Notes: a model not told the origin generated them from the letters alone. Shown: positions 1 to 9,010, counted from the stretch's first letter. The stretch is 64,000 nt of DNA from Couchioplanes caeruleus (GCF_003751945.1 NZ_RJKL01000001.1:6386001-6450000), one strand, 5' to 3'. Translations and numbers: made by a program.

Positions 1-309
1 GCCGCCGTGCTGGCCCGCCGGGCGCTGGGCGCGGCGCTCTTCGGGCGTACCCTCGTCGTCTCGGCCCTCGCGGTGACGGCCGCGACCGGCGCCGCCGCCG
101 TGATCGGCACCCTGGTCGCCGGCCGGGGACTGCCCGGCCTGGCCGTGGCGCTCGGGGTCGTGGTCGCCGGCGCCGCCGCCCTGCTCATCGACCGCCGTGC
201 CCGCGCGGCTCTCGCATCCGTCCGCACCCAACTCAAGGGCCCGCGAACCCGGGATGAGGCTCAGCTCGAGCCCGCGCGCACCACGGACAGGACCAAGGAG
301 GACCGGTGA
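1..309 (+). CDS. C-terminal end of a membrane protein (partial)
   Basis: The reading frame is open to the window edge, so only about the last 100 residues are visible. They contain two hydrophobic stretches (roughly residues 10-35 and 38-62) and then a charged, non-membrane tail of about 35 residues. The stop overlaps the start of the sulfotransferase gene in a GTGA arrangement, so the two are probably translationally coupled. Next to a sulfotransferase, the last helices of a polysaccharide flippase (MOP/Wzx type) or other export protein would fit, but no family motif can be seen in this fragment and the assignment is only contextual. Confidence 0.55.
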   Translation, partial: AAVLARRALGAALFGRTLVVSALAVTAATGAAAVIGTLVAGRGLPGLAVALGVVVAGAAALLIDRRARAALASVRTQLKGPRTRDEAQLEPARTTDRTKEDR

Positions 310-1193
310 CCGTCAAGGACCGCATCAAGAGCGTCGCACCGCGAGGCGCCCGGGAACAGGTCCGGGAACTGCTGGCCCGCTACGGCGAACGCACCAGCGC
401 CCAGCGGCCGCTGCCGGACTTCCTCGTCATCGGCACCAAGCGCGGCGGTACCACGTCGCTGTGGCGCTACCTGATCCAGCACCCGCTCGTGCCGCGGCTG
501 TTCCCCGCGTGGAACACCAAGACCTCGCACTACTTCGAGGAGAACTGGCCGCGCGGTGAGGCGTGGTACCGGTCGCACTTCCCGACCCGGCGGCAGCGGG
601 CGGCCCTGGAGCGCAAGCACGGCGGGCCGTCCAAGGTCGGCGAGGCCGCGCCGCTGTACATGTTCCACCCGCTGGTGGCCGGCCGCGTCGCCGACCTGAT
701 GCCGCAGGCCCGGATGATCGTGCTGCTGCGCGATCCGGTGGAGCGGGCGTTCTCGCATTGGAAGGAGCGCCGCGGCGAGGGCGTGGAGCCGCTGGACTTC
801 GCCGCCGCCCTGGCCGCCGAGGAGAGCCGTACGGCCGGGGAGAAGGCCCGGCTCGAGGCGGAGCCCGGCTACTTCTCGCCAGGCTTCGACTGGTATTCGT
901 ACCGGGCACGTGGACGCTACCTGGAGCATCTGGAGCCGTGGCTGGAGCGGTTCGACCGCTCGCAGCTCTTCATCGTCGCCAGCGAGACGTTGTACCGGCA
1001 GCCGGCGCAGACGTACGCGCGCATCCTCGACTTCATCGGGCTGCCGCCGTACGAGCTGCCCGCCTACGACGTCTACAACGACCGTCCCAGCAAGGGCATG
1101 GACGATTCCGTACGCGCGGAGCTGAGTGCCTACTACCGGCCGTACAACGCGGCGCTCGAGGAGCGCCTGGGCATGACGTTCGACTGGTCCTGA
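306..1193 (+). CDS. PAPS-dependent sulfotransferase domain protein
   Basis: 295-residue protein predicted to transfer sulfate from PAPS to an unknown acceptor, most likely a sugar or surface glycan. The 5'-phosphosulfate loop GTKRGGTTSLW is near residues 43-53. The 3'-phosphate site appears as RDPVERAFSHW near residue 140. Both are hallmarks of the sulfotransferase fold, and the length matches bacterial members. The GTG start overlaps the stop of the preceding membrane-protein gene, which indicates one transcription unit. The 3' end overlaps by about 60 bases with a convergent small gene. The acceptor cannot be deduced; the neighbours hint at surface polysaccharide or glycolipid decoration. 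Confidence 0.85.
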   Translation: MTVKDRIKSVAPRGAREQVRELLARYGERTSAQRPLPDFLVIGTKRGGTTSLWRYLIQHPLVPRLFPAWNTKTSHYFEENWPRGEAWYRSHFPTRRQRAALERKHGGPSKVGEAAPLYMFHPLVAGRVADLMPQARMIVLLRDPVERAFSHWKERRGEGVEPLDFAAALAAEESRTAGEKARLEAEPGYFSPGFDWYSYRARGRYLEHLEPWLERFDRSQLFIVASETLYRQPAQTYARILDFIGLPPYELPAYDVYNDRPSKGMDDSVRAELSAYYRPYNAALEERLGMTFDWS

Positions 1194-1444
1194 GCCGCCG
1201 CCCGCTGCACCAGCCGGGCGAGGTGCAGCAGGTCGGCGCTGTGCGGGAAGTCCCGGCGCTCCAGCTCCGCCGTGGCACCGGCCAGCATGGACCGCTGTAC
1301 CGACGTCAGCCGCCCGTTGTTGTCCAGCACGGCGACGGCGCTGGCGCGCACCTGCGCGGCCTCCGCATCCCCCGGGGTGTGCAGGTGCGCCACGCGCTCC
1401 GTCCAGAAGCGACGCACCGCTCCCAGCTCGGCGGAACCACTCAT
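1133..1444 (-). CDS. Small conserved-looking protein coupled to the kinase-like gene
   Basis: A 103-residue frame begins with MSGSAELGAVRRFW and is easily missed because a longer shadow reading runs through it from upstream. Its ATG (1442-1444) overlaps the TGA of the upstream kinase-like gene as ATGA, a strong sign of translational coupling. The protein is soluble and mostly helical (for example VQRSMLAGATAELERRDF), with no recognised motif. The last 61 bases overlap the convergent sulfotransferase gene tail to tail. No function is proposed. Support comes from the coupling and from the absence of another gene in the 1194-1440 gap. Confidence 0.6.
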   Translation of the reverse strand: MSGSAELGAVRRFWTERVAHLHTPGDAEAAQVRASAVAVLDNNGRLTSVQRSMLAGATAELERRDFPHSADLLHLARLVQRAAAQDQSNVMPRRSSSAALYGR

Positions 1445-2682
1445 CGGGGCAGGCGCGTGGCCAGCACGTCGAGCAGCGCGGGATGCAGCTTGGGATTCCA
1501 GCCGGCGCCGCCGCCGGAGAGCTCGTACGTGCGCAGCCACAGCTCCACGAGGTAGGCGTCGGCCACGAACCGCTGGGCCGGGCCGTCCAGCCCCAGCGCC
1601 GGTCCGTGCGCGCGCAGCGCCTCGTCCACGGCGACCGCGCACTCGGCGGCGGGCCGCCCGTGGGTGGACAGGGCCGTCTGGAACGCCTGATGGGCCAGGT
1701 CGAAGCCGACCGGCACGCCGGAGGACCGGTTCTCCCAGTCCCAGACCAGCAGGCCGCCGCGGTGCCGGGCCATGTTCCACGGCACCCAGTCGCCGTGCCA
1801 GTCGCCGCACTCGAGCGCGATGGGAGTGTCGAGGGCGTCGATGAAGCCGTGGATGCGCGGGTCGCCGCCCGCCGCGCGGCGCCGCCACGTCTCCAGCAGT
1901 TCGGTGACCGGGGCCGGGGGAGTGGCCGGTCCGCCGCGCCGGGCGACCGCCAGCATGGCCTCCAGCCGGGGCCGGTCGGGGCGCCGGATGCGCCGGACCG
2001 TGCGGGGCATGGGCTCGATGACGGCGATCTCCCGGCCTCGCCACTGGGTGTGCAGCAGGAGCCGGGGAGCGGGCGGGAAGCCGCCGCCGGTCGGCAGGTC
2101 ACCCAGGGTGGCGGCCTCGGCGCGGACCATGGCCCGGGTGCCGTCGTTCCAGCCGATCTTCGCGTACCCGCGGGGGCGGCCGCGGTCGTCGAAGAGCTGG
2201 AGCGTGGGCTTGTGGTGCGGGTCCGGCGGGCGGATGCCGATCGCGGCGTGCAGGCGCGGCTCGCCGAGCCGGCCGGCCAGGAAGGCGGCGAGCAGGTCGC
2301 CGGGCTCGGTGGCGCGCACGGAGAGGGTGGGCGCCTTGGTCAGGCCCAGCAGGCCCAGGCGGGCGAGCGTCCCGACGGCGGCCCGGCCGGCCCGGACCTT
2401 CGGCGGGCGCAGGGCGTTGTACGCCAGCAGGGACGCCGCGGTCACCCGGGGCGACACGAGCGGCAGCAGGAAGCGCGCGTGGTCGAGATCGGGGATCACC
2501 GCGTACCGGACGATGGCGGAGGAATCGTCGCCGACGGTGACCGTCACGCCGGGGTCGCCGAAGATGGCACGGGTGACCCAGCCGAGGCCGTCCTGGCGTT
2601 CCCGAGGGTCGTGCGGGGCCGGGACGGGGTCGGACGGGGGACGCTGTCCGGGTACGGAAGCCCGCGTCGACTCATTCAGCAC
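1441..2682 (-). CDS. Aminoglycoside-phosphotransferase-fold (kinase-like) protein
   Basis: 413-residue protein of the APH/choline-kinase superfamily. The catalytic loop reads CGDWHGDWVPWNMA, with the H-G-D-x-x-x-x-N pattern of APH enzymes, followed by VWDWENRSSGVP, where the D of the WDWE segment would bind metal. The N-terminal 150 residues are more divergent, with VTRAIFG and a strand-rich region. Such proteins phosphorylate small molecules or sugars; the substrate here is unknown. The GTG start at 2682 is the only clear upstream choice and is uncertain. The stop is fused as ATGA to the 103-residue gene downstream. Antibiotic resistance should not be assumed, since the sulfotransferase context suggests glycan or secondary metabolism. 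Confidence 0.7.
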   Translation of the reverse strand: MLNESTRASVPGQRPPSDPVPAPHDPRERQDGLGWVTRAIFGDPGVTVTVGDDSSAIVRYAVIPDLDHARFLLPLVSPRVTAASLLAYNALRPPKVRAGRAAVGTLARLGLLGLTKAPTLSVRATEPGDLLAAFLAGRLGEPRLHAAIGIRPPDPHHKPTLQLFDDRGRPRGYAKIGWNDGTRAMVRAEAATLGDLPTGGGFPPAPRLLLHTQWRGREIAVIEPMPRTVRRIRRPDRPRLEAMLAVARRGGPATPPAPVTELLETWRRRAAGGDPRIHGFIDALDTPIALECGDWHGDWVPWNMARHRGGLLVWDWENRSSGVPVGFDLAHQAFQTALSTHGRPAAECAVAVDEALRAHGPALGLDGPAQRFVADAYLVELWLRTYELSGGGAGWNPKLHPALLDVLATRLPR

Positions 2683-2712
2683 GAGTTAGACGATAGGTGA
2701 AGGTCTGTCATG

Positions 2713-2749
2713 AAAAACAGGGCCCCGGGGTCAGCTCCCAGGGCCCTGT
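2713..2749 (-). terminator. Intrinsic terminator of the GH16 gene
   Basis: Perfect 9-bp arms ACAGGGCCC (2717-2725) and GGGCCCTGT (2741-2749). Read on the minus strand the hairpin is followed by a run of T residues (2713-2717). It lies 45-80 bases beyond the stop of the secreted glucanase and just upstream of the kinase-like gene. Confidence 0.8.
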
Positions 2750-2793
2750 CGGATGACGGTGTCGATCCGCGGCGGAAAACCGATGCAACCCGA

Positions 2794-4299
2794 TCAGCGT
2801 TGGTGGACCCGGACGTAGTCGACGACGAAGTCGGCGGGGAACTGTGTCTTGGCGTCCGGATTACCGAGCCAGCCGCCGACCTGGAAGTTCAGCCGGATGT
2901 TGTACGGCTTGTGGAAGGCCTTGTCGTACCACGGCGTGGTGGTCCGGTCCCGGGTCCAGACCAGCTTGCCGTCGATGTACCACTTCAGCGCGTCGGCGTC
3001 CCACTCCGTGGTGTACGTGTGGAAGCCGTCCGCCGGAATGCCACCGCTGGGCAGTTCGATCCGGGTGTCCTGCTTGACCGGGCTGTAGTCGTAGAAGATG
3101 GCCGCGGTGGACTGGTCGTACCAGCCCTGGCCGCCGGGGAGCTCGGTCACGTCGATCTCGCCGTTGCCGCCGTCGTCGGGGCGTAGCCAGAACGCCGGCC
3201 AGAGGCCCTGGGAGGTCTCGGGCTTGTTCGGCGACTTGGCCCGGATCTCGAAGCGGCCGTACTTCCACGAGGCCTTGCCGATGGTGTCGAGGTACGACTG
3301 GGTGTATTGCCGGTTCTGCGAGCTGCAGGTGGAATTCTCCCGCAGGACGCGCAGCGTGAGGTTGCCGCCCCCGACGAAGGTGTTCTTCGGGTCGTCGACG
3401 TTGCAGCCGAGGTCTATGTCGCGGCCCTCGTTGTCGCGCAGGTTCCACTTCGCACGGTCGATGCCACCGCCGGTGAACTCGTCGTTCCAGACCAGCTTCC
3501 AGCCCGGCGGGGAAGCCGGCGTGGTGGGTGCCGGCGGCTTGGTGGGCGGCGTGGACGTCTTCGTCGGCGGCGCCGGCTTGGTGGTGGCCGGGGGCGTGGT
3601 CGGCTTGGGGGGCGCCGTCGTGGGCGGCGGCAGCGCGGTCGCCGGCGTGGTGGGGGCCGGCGCGGGCTTGCCGCTCGTCTGGTAGGACAACACGAGCTCG
3701 GGGTGCAGGTGGTCCTTCGCGTTCTCCCGCGACGCCCAGTAGATGCGGGTGTTGCGGGTCTCCTGGGAGAGCGCGAACGTGTAGGTCCCGTTGCGGCGCA
3801 CCGACGCGGAGACGTCGAACTCGTTGTAGCCCTTCTTCACCGCGTTCAACGCGGGGACGGCGGCGGCGGAGGCGAGCCGGTCGGGGTCGGTGGCCGCGCT
3901 GAGGTCGCCGGGGATGGTGCGGGCCACGATGCGGGCGGCGACGTCGTGCCAGGCGTACACCCGCAGGGTCGCCTTGACCCGCGTGGCGTTGACCGGCAGC
4001 TTCTTCACCGCGAACTCGAGGGTGGCGTCACGCCGGCCGCGGGGATTGTTGTCGCAGAGGGCGGGGCAGCTCGCCAGTGACGTCTTGACGCTGGTGTCGC
4101 CGTCCTGGCGCACCTGGGTGACCGTCATGTCGGCGACCGGGTGCAGCGTCAGGCCGTTGTCGTCACCGGCGAAGACCGGGACCAGCGTCGCGGCGGTGAC
4201 GGCGGCGACCGCCGTGCCGATGATGGTCAGCGATCGGGTGCTGCGGATCCCCCGTCGTGGCGCCGGTGCATGGGCCGGCGGGTGCGCCCTGGGCGACAT
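2794..4299 (-). CDS. Secreted GH16 beta-glucanase with N-terminal DNRLRE-like domain
   Basis: 501-residue exported hydrolase. The signal segment contains a hydrophobic core (LTIIGTAVAAVTAATLVPVF) after a basic RSTRS region. A beta-rich domain (about residues 45-210, HPVADMTVTQ to HPELVLSYQ) resembles the DNRLRE/CBM96-like modules of wall and polysaccharide enzymes. A Pro/Thr-rich linker of about 60 residues follows. The C-terminal 250 residues are a GH16 catalytic domain: WNDEFTGGGID, then the active-site motif EIDVTE, which gives the ExDxxE nucleophile and acid/base pair. The expected activity is endo-beta-1,3- (laminarin/curdlan type) or related glucan hydrolysis. The start at 4299 has a GGGAGA ribosome site; a longer frame to 4368 lacks one. 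Confidence 0.9.
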   Translation of the reverse strand: MSPRAHPPAHAPAPRRGIRSTRSLTIIGTAVAAVTAATLVPVFAGDDNGLTLHPVADMTVTQVRQDGDTSVKTSLASCPALCDNNPRGRRDATLEFAVKKLPVNATRVKATLRVYAWHDVAARIVARTIPGDLSAATDPDRLASAAAVPALNAVKKGYNEFDVSASVRRNGTYTFALSQETRNTRIYWASRENAKDHLHPELVLSYQTSGKPAPAPTTPATALPPPTTAPPKPTTPPATTKPAPPTKTSTPPTKPPAPTTPASPPGWKLVWNDEFTGGGIDRAKWNLRDNEGRDIDLGCNVDDPKNTFVGGGNLTLRVLRENSTCSSQNRQYTQSYLDTIGKASWKYGRFEIRAKSPNKPETSQGLWPAFWLRPDDGGNGEIDVTELPGGQGWYDQSTAAIFYDYSPVKQDTRIELPSGGIPADGFHTYTTEWDADALKWYIDGKLVWTRDRTTTPWYDKAFHKPYNIRLNFQVGGWLGNPDAKTQFPADFVVDYVRVHQR

Positions 4300-4484
4300 C
4301 AACTCTCCCTTGTGGGTCGTCGATGTCGGAGCGTATAGGGAAGGCGGAAAGATCACAGCCCTGCACACCAGGGTCTAATGCACGCTTAAGGCAGGGCTAA
4401 GCGAGCGTCGCGCAATTCCTCGGACGACGAATCAGGCTTGTCCGCACATGTCCGGTGCATCGGTCGCTCTCGTGGGGTAGTACG

Positions 4485-4499
4485 TTCGGTCGGACCGAA
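4485..4499. promoter_or_regulatory. 15-bp palindrome TTCGGTCGGACCGAA
   Basis: Perfect inverted repeat with 7-bp arms around a central G in the divergent region between the glucanase and the gene at 4558. It sits 59-73 bases before the latter's ATG, where an operator would overlap a promoter. No matching regulator is adjacent, so this is a candidate site only. Confidence 0.35.
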
Positions 4500-4557
4500 A
4501 AGCCGGGAGCGTTATCGAACCGAGATAAACCTGGTGTCGACTTTCTAGGCTCGGCGC

Positions 4558-5760
4558 ATGCTGCGCAGGATCGCCGCCGTCGTGGTCACGCTGGTCGCCC
4601 TGATCGCGGCCGTGCGGCTGACCGGCGGCGACGACACCTCGGGCGTACGCCGTCAGCTCACGTTCCTGCGGTCCGCCCTCGACGACGGCGCCGCCGACGA
4701 CGCCCAGCGGCTCTTCCCCGAGGGCTATTTCTTCCTGCACGCCCTCTACGGCCTCACCCAGGTGGACCTCGGCGACGAGGGGGAGGCCCGCTGGGCGCTG
4801 GAACGGCTGGAGACTCCCGCCGGCCGGGGCCCGTTCAGCGCGAGCCTGACCCCGGAGTACGGCGTCTTCTATCAGGGCTGGACGAACTGGCTGCGCGGCG
4901 GCATCCTCTCGCTGCGCCCCGACCCGGTGCTGCGCGAGCGGTTCGAGGCGTCCTCCGCGGCGCTGGCCGGGGCGTTCGACGCGGCGCCGACGCCGTACCT
5001 CGCCGCCTATCCGGGTCAGGCGTGGCCGGTCGACTCCACCGTGGCGATCGCCTCGCTGCGCCTGCACGACAAGCTGCTCCCGCCGCGGTACGGCCCCACG
5101 ATCACCCGATGGCTCACCGGCGTGCGGTCGCGTCTCGACCCGGTCACCGGCCTGATGCCGCACTCCGTGGATCCGGGCACGGGCGCCCCGCTCTCCGTGG
5201 CCCGCGGCAGCTCGCAGAGCATGATCCAGCGCTTCCTGGCCGACATCGACCCGGAGTTCGCCCGGGAGCAGTACCTGCGCTTCCGCTCGCTGTTCGTGAC
5301 CCGGCCGCTGGGGCTCGGTCCCGCGGTCCGCGAGTACCCGAGCGGCGTCGACGGCGCCGGTGACGTCGACTCGGGGCCGCTCGTGCTCGGTGTGAGCCTG
5401 TCCGCGACGGTGGTGACGCTCGGAGCCGCCCGGGTGCACGGGGACGCGCGGCTGGCCGGGGCGCTGGCTGACTACGGCGAGCTGGCGGGCGTACCGGTCT
5501 CCACACCCTGGTCCAAGCGCTATGTGGGCGGGCTGTTGCCGATCGGCGACGCGTTCCTCGCCTGGTCGAAGACCGCGCGACCGTGGGTTTCGGCCCCGCA
5601 GGCGCCAGCGCCGGCGCTCACCCGATGGTGGCGCCTGCCGTTGCTGGCCCTGCTGGCATTGGCCGTGCTGCTCGCCTGGCTGCCGGTGGCCCGCGCCACC
5701 GCCGCTGCCGGTCGCGCCGGGCCGCGATTGGGCTGTCCTTTCTTTATCCCCGGGGTGTGA
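4558..5760 (+). CDS. Membrane-anchored protein of unknown function
   Basis: 400-residue protein. It has an N-terminal hydrophobic helix (RRIAAVVVTLVALIAAVRL), a long soluble domain of about 330 residues, and a second membrane segment near the C terminus (LPLLALLALAVLLAWLPVA). This suggests a domain displayed outside the membrane between two anchors. The soluble part is rich in helix pairs, with motifs such as GYFFLHALYGLTQ, YPGQAWPVDS and LRLHDKL that recall alpha/alpha-barrel (toroid) enzymes of the linalool dehydratase type. This resemblance is weak and no catalytic residues can be assigned. It is the last gene before the riboswitch region and has its own divergent promoter region with a palindrome. 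Confidence 0.7.
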   Translation: MLRRIAAVVVTLVALIAAVRLTGGDDTSGVRRQLTFLRSALDDGAADDAQRLFPEGYFFLHALYGLTQVDLGDEGEARWALERLETPAGRGPFSASLTPEYGVFYQGWTNWLRGGILSLRPDPVLRERFEASSAALAGAFDAAPTPYLAAYPGQAWPVDSTVAIASLRLHDKLLPPRYGPTITRWLTGVRSRLDPVTGLMPHSVDPGTGAPLSVARGSSQSMIQRFLADIDPEFAREQYLRFRSLFVTRPLGLGPAVREYPSGVDGAGDVDSGPLVLGVSLSATVVTLGAARVHGDARLAGALADYGELAGVPVSTPWSKRYVGGLLPIGDAFLAWSKTARPWVSAPQAPAPALTRWWRLPLLALLALAVLLAWLPVARATAAAGRAGPRLGCPFFIPGV

Positions 5761-6041
5761 AGGGGCACCCCTTCACCGGCGCGCGGGTGGGGCCGAATGG
5801 TAACGGCGGTCCTTTCTCGATGCTGGGACAAGCCGGTGACCCTGAACGAACGGATGGTCACCGCTCGGCCCAAAACCGTGCTGACAGGGCTATCCGACCT
5901 AAAAGTCCATTTCCCCCACAAGCCCTCAAATCCGTGGTTAGAGTACGGTCGGCGCAGTTCCCAAGTGCGAGCTTTGTCCCCGTACTTCCGACCGCGCCGA
6001 ACCGGCTTCGAGGCCGGCGCTCCACCAGCCGTCGCGTGCGA
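5761..6041 (+). other. Non-coding leader region upstream of the riboswitch
   Basis: About 280 bases between the membrane-anchored gene and the aptamer hold no convincing gene; codon bias is lost and the overlapping open frames disagree. The stretch has slightly lower GC content, with runs such as CCTAAAAG and TGGTTAGAGTACG, and probably carries the promoter of the Calx-beta gene. No single promoter can be fixed by eye. Confidence 0.5.
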
Positions 6042-6126
6042 CACCGAGAAAAGGCAAACCCGTCGAGAGGCGGGGACGCAAAGCCAGGGACCTCCCGAGC
6101 GGGAGGCGGCCCAGCCGCCAAAGGAG
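6042..6126 (+). promoter_or_regulatory. c-di-GMP-I (GEMM-I) riboswitch
   Basis: The block has the class I cyclic-di-GMP aptamer signature: AAAGGCAAACC, a short hairpin capped by a GAGA (GNRA) tetraloop, then GGGACGCAAAGCC. A second hairpin follows (CCTCCC-GAGC-GGGAGG) with a GGCGGCCCAGCCGCC closing region that would hold the tetraloop receptor. The aptamer ends against the ribosome-binding site AAGGAG (6121-6126), 10 bases before the ATG at 6137, so control is probably at translation initiation. Class and ligand follow from the known GEMM family; the sign of regulation (on or off) cannot be read from the sequence. Confidence 0.88.
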
Positions 6127-6136
6127 ACAGAAACAC

Positions 6137-9010
6137 ATGCGCTATCAACCAGCCCATGCGGCCAAGAGCGGCTCGGTACCGTTCATGCTGCGTGGACCCA
6201 AGTCGGTCCGTACGGCCCTCTCAGCCGCCGTCGCCGCTGCCATCGGTTTTGTGCCGGCCGTCCTGATCACGTCGCCCGCGGAGGCCGCGATCGTGGGATA
6301 CACGATCACCGACACCACCGTTTCCGCGACTGAGGGCGGCAACATCACCATCGAGATCACCCGTGCCGGCGGCGCGGCGATGCTCCAAGAAACGGTGACC
6401 TGGGCCGCCGCGGGAGGAACCGCGACGGGGCTCGAGGACTACGACCCTGCGAGCGGCAGCCTGGTGTTCCCTGCCGATGCTACGGCTCCGTACGACGACC
6501 AGGTCAAGACCATCACGATCGCCACCACTGACGATGCCATGGATGAGGTCAACGAGACCTTCACGGTGACGCTCACCAAGGCTGCCGAAACGGATACGGC
6601 GACGGCGACCATCAACGACAACGACGCTCCGCCCGGCTACACGCTGAATTTCGATGACGCGAGTCCCAGTGAGGCCGACGGGTCGGTGAATGTCACCGCC
6701 GAGCTCGACGTCGCGGCGGGCCAGACCGTCACCATCCCCATCTCTTCCGCGGACGTCACCGCGAAGGCCGGACAGGACTACACCGCCATTCCGGACGCCA
6801 CGGTGCTCACGGTCCTTGCCGGCGAGACCACCAGCGACCCAGTCACCATTACGCTCACCAACGATCCGCTCTACGAGGAGGCGGAACAGACCCTGACCGT
6901 GAGCGGCACGGCCGACGCCGACGTCACGGGTACCGATACGGCGACGCTGACCATCTCGGACGACGAGGAGCAGCCGTCGATCACCATCGACCCGCAGACG
7001 GCCGCCGAGGGTAGCCCGCTTGCCTTCGATGTCCACCTCTCCGGACCCTCCGAGCGGGAGGTGACCGCCAAGTGGGACACGGCCGATGGTACGGGCGCGG
7101 ACCTGACCGCGGACGAAGCCGATGGCCATGGCACGGCCACGGCCGGGGCGGACTACACCGCCACCGCCGGTGGCACCGTGAAGTTCGCTGCGATGACCAC
7201 GAACACTCCGGGTGTCGTCACCACGGCGATCTCCGTCAGGACGCTCTCCGACTCGATCGACGAGGCGAGCCCCGAGGACATGCACGTCACGCTCTCAAGC
7301 CCGACGATCGCGAAGCTCGGGGCTGATATCGAGGCAACCGGCAGCATCACGGACGACCCGGCCGACCTACCGCCGGTGGTCACCCTGCTGCCATCGGGCA
7401 ACACGGTCACCGAAGGCAGCTCGGGTAAGAAGACGCAGACCTATACCGTCAAGCTGGGCAAGGCCTCTGGGCAAGAGATCACGGTCGACTACTCGACCGC
7501 CGCCGGGACGGCGACCGACGGGCAGGACTTCACCGCGGCGAACGGCTCGCTGACCTTCGCGCCCGGCGAGACGACGAAGACGTTCACCGTCGACATCATG
7601 GGCGACACGATGTACGAGGGTGCCAGCGAGACGTTCGATATCGATCTGGCCAGCACGGAAGCGGACGTCACCGCGTTCCCGGCCACCATCACGATCACGG
7701 AGGACGACGCTCAGCCGACGTTCACCGTGGGAGCGGTCAACATGCAGGAGGGCGACACCGGAAGTGTGGCCGTGTTCCCGATCACGCTGTCCAACCCGGC
7801 CGACACCAATGTGGAGTTCGACGTCGCGGTTGTCGGCGGGGGCAGCGCGACGGACACGGGCATCGCTGCCGGCGCGCTGGACTACATCACCCCGCAACTC
7901 CTGGCCGTCGTTCCGGCGGGCCAGACTAAGGGCTCCTTGTCCGTCGTCGTCAACGGCGACGACGTCTACGAGAGCAACGAGACGGTGTCGTTCTCGCTGA
8001 CGCCCACGTCGGCGGTGCAGAACACCCTGAACCTGGACCCGAAGAACGCAGTATTGTCGCTGCTCAACGACGATGACGCCCCGGATCTGGAAATCATTTC
8101 CACCACGGCCGAGGAGGGCGACGACGTCACGGTTCGCGGTGTCGTCACCGGTAGCGCCCAGGACGCCGTCCAGCTGAACGTCATGTTCAAGGGCGCCTCC
8201 GTCAATGGCAGCACCGCGGCGTCGACCAGCGACTTCGTCGACCCGGGCACCGTCGGGGTGACTATTCCGGGCAACACGTTCTCGGGTGCCACCATCGCCG
8301 TCCCCGGCACGCTGGACATCGTCGACGATGCGACCGCGGAGGGGGCCGAGACCATCCTGGTGTCGGGCAGCGGCTTCGGCGGCGGCAGCGTCACCGATGG
8401 CGTCATCACCATCGCGGCCAGCGACGGAGGCACGACCCCGCCGCCGAGCACCGACAAGCCGACCCTCACGGCCGCGGCAGCCTTCCGGCTCGGTGTCGGC
8501 ACGCTGAAGCTGAGCGGCAAGGCCGCCGCCGGGTCCACCGTGAAGCTGTGGGGCACGCCGGTCGGCAGTGACGTGAACGGTACCTGGGAGCCTCTCGGCA
8601 CCGTCACCGCCGACGCGAGCACCGGTTTCTACAGCTTCCTGCCCGAGTTCACCACCACCGGCTGGTGGTTCCGGACGACCGTCGGCGACACCATGTCGAA
8701 CACGATCAAGGTGAACCTCAAGCAGTCGCCGGACTTCTTCGTCCGCTCGTCCAGCCGGGGCACCGCGACCCTGTCGGTATTCGGTGACCCGCGGGTCGCC
8801 GGTCTGTCGGTCCGTCTGCTGCGCGCCAAGACCGGCGGTGGCTGGAGCACGGTCGCCTCGGGCACGCTGGACGCCAACGGCAAGTTCGTCAAGACGCTCA
8901 CCGGTCTGCGGTCCGGGTCGTCGATCTACTTCAAGGCGTTGGTTTTCGGCGACAGCGACGTCGGCCTGCTGACCAACTACTCGAACGGCGCGCGCGTCAC
9001 GGTGCGCTGA
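6137..9010 (+). CDS. Secreted protein with about six Calx-beta repeats, under riboswitch control
   Basis: 957-residue exported protein. The signal peptide has a long basic N-region and a hydrophobic core, with a likely cleavage site after PAEAA near residue 51. From there about six Calx-beta units of 110-130 residues run to residue 770. Recurring features are TVxEG at the start, G-TATxGxDY in the middle, DxxxExxETFxVTL near the end and an acidic terminator (NDND, SDDE, EDD, DDD). These acidic loops bind calcium in the family. A Pro/Thr linker and a 180-residue beta-rich tail follow, ending in GARVTVR, with no sortase signal or membrane anchor. It is likely a calcium-stabilised matrix or adhesion protein. 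The upstream c-di-GMP aptamer ties it to the developmental or surface-lifestyle messenger. Confidence 0.88.
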   Translation: MRYQPAHAAKSGSVPFMLRGPKSVRTALSAAVAAAIGFVPAVLITSPAEAAIVGYTITDTTVSATEGGNITIEITRAGGAAMLQETVTWAAAGGTATGLEDYDPASGSLVFPADATAPYDDQVKTITIATTDDAMDEVNETFTVTLTKAAETDTATATINDNDAPPGYTLNFDDASPSEADGSVNVTAELDVAAGQTVTIPISSADVTAKAGQDYTAIPDATVLTVLAGETTSDPVTITLTNDPLYEEAEQTLTVSGTADADVTGTDTATLTISDDEEQPSITIDPQTAAEGSPLAFDVHLSGPSEREVTAKWDTADGTGADLTADEADGHGTATAGADYTATAGGTVKFAAMTTNTPGVVTTAISVRTLSDSIDEASPEDMHVTLSSPTIAKLGADIEATGSITDDPADLPPVVTLLPSGNTVTEGSSGKKTQTYTVKLGKASGQEITVDYSTAAGTATDGQDFTAANGSLTFAPGETTKTFTVDIMGDTMYEGASETFDIDLASTEADVTAFPATITITEDDAQPTFTVGAVNMQEGDTGSVAVFPITLSNPADTNVEFDVAVVGGGSATDTGIAAGALDYITPQLLAVVPAGQTKGSLSVVVNGDDVYESNETVSFSLTPTSAVQNTLNLDPKNAVLSLLNDDDAPDLEIISTTAEEGDDVTVRGVVTGSAQDAVQLNVMFKGASVNGSTAASTSDFVDPGTVGVTIPGNTFSGATIAVPGTLDIVDDATAEGAETILVSGSGFGGGSVTDGVITIAASDGGTTPPPSTDKPTLTAAAAFRLGVGTLKLSGKAAAGSTVKLWGTPVGSDVNGTWEPLGTVTADASTGFYSFLPEFTTTGWWFRTTVGDTMSNTIKVNLKQSPDFFVRSSSRGTATLSVFGDPRVAGLSVRLLRAKTGGGWSTVASGTLDANGKFVKTLTGLRSGSSIYFKALVFGDSDVGLLTNYSNGARVTVR

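Noticed and set aside
1441..2682. Aminoglycoside resistance gene
   Set aside because: Only the general APH/kinase fold is visible; the context is a sulfotransferase locus and no aminoglycoside-specific features are seen.
6042..6126. ydaO (c-di-AMP) riboswitch as an alternative for the leader
   Set aside because: The GGCAAACC / GACGCAAAGCC signature and GNRA-capped hairpin are GEMM-I features; the ydaO motif elements are not seen.
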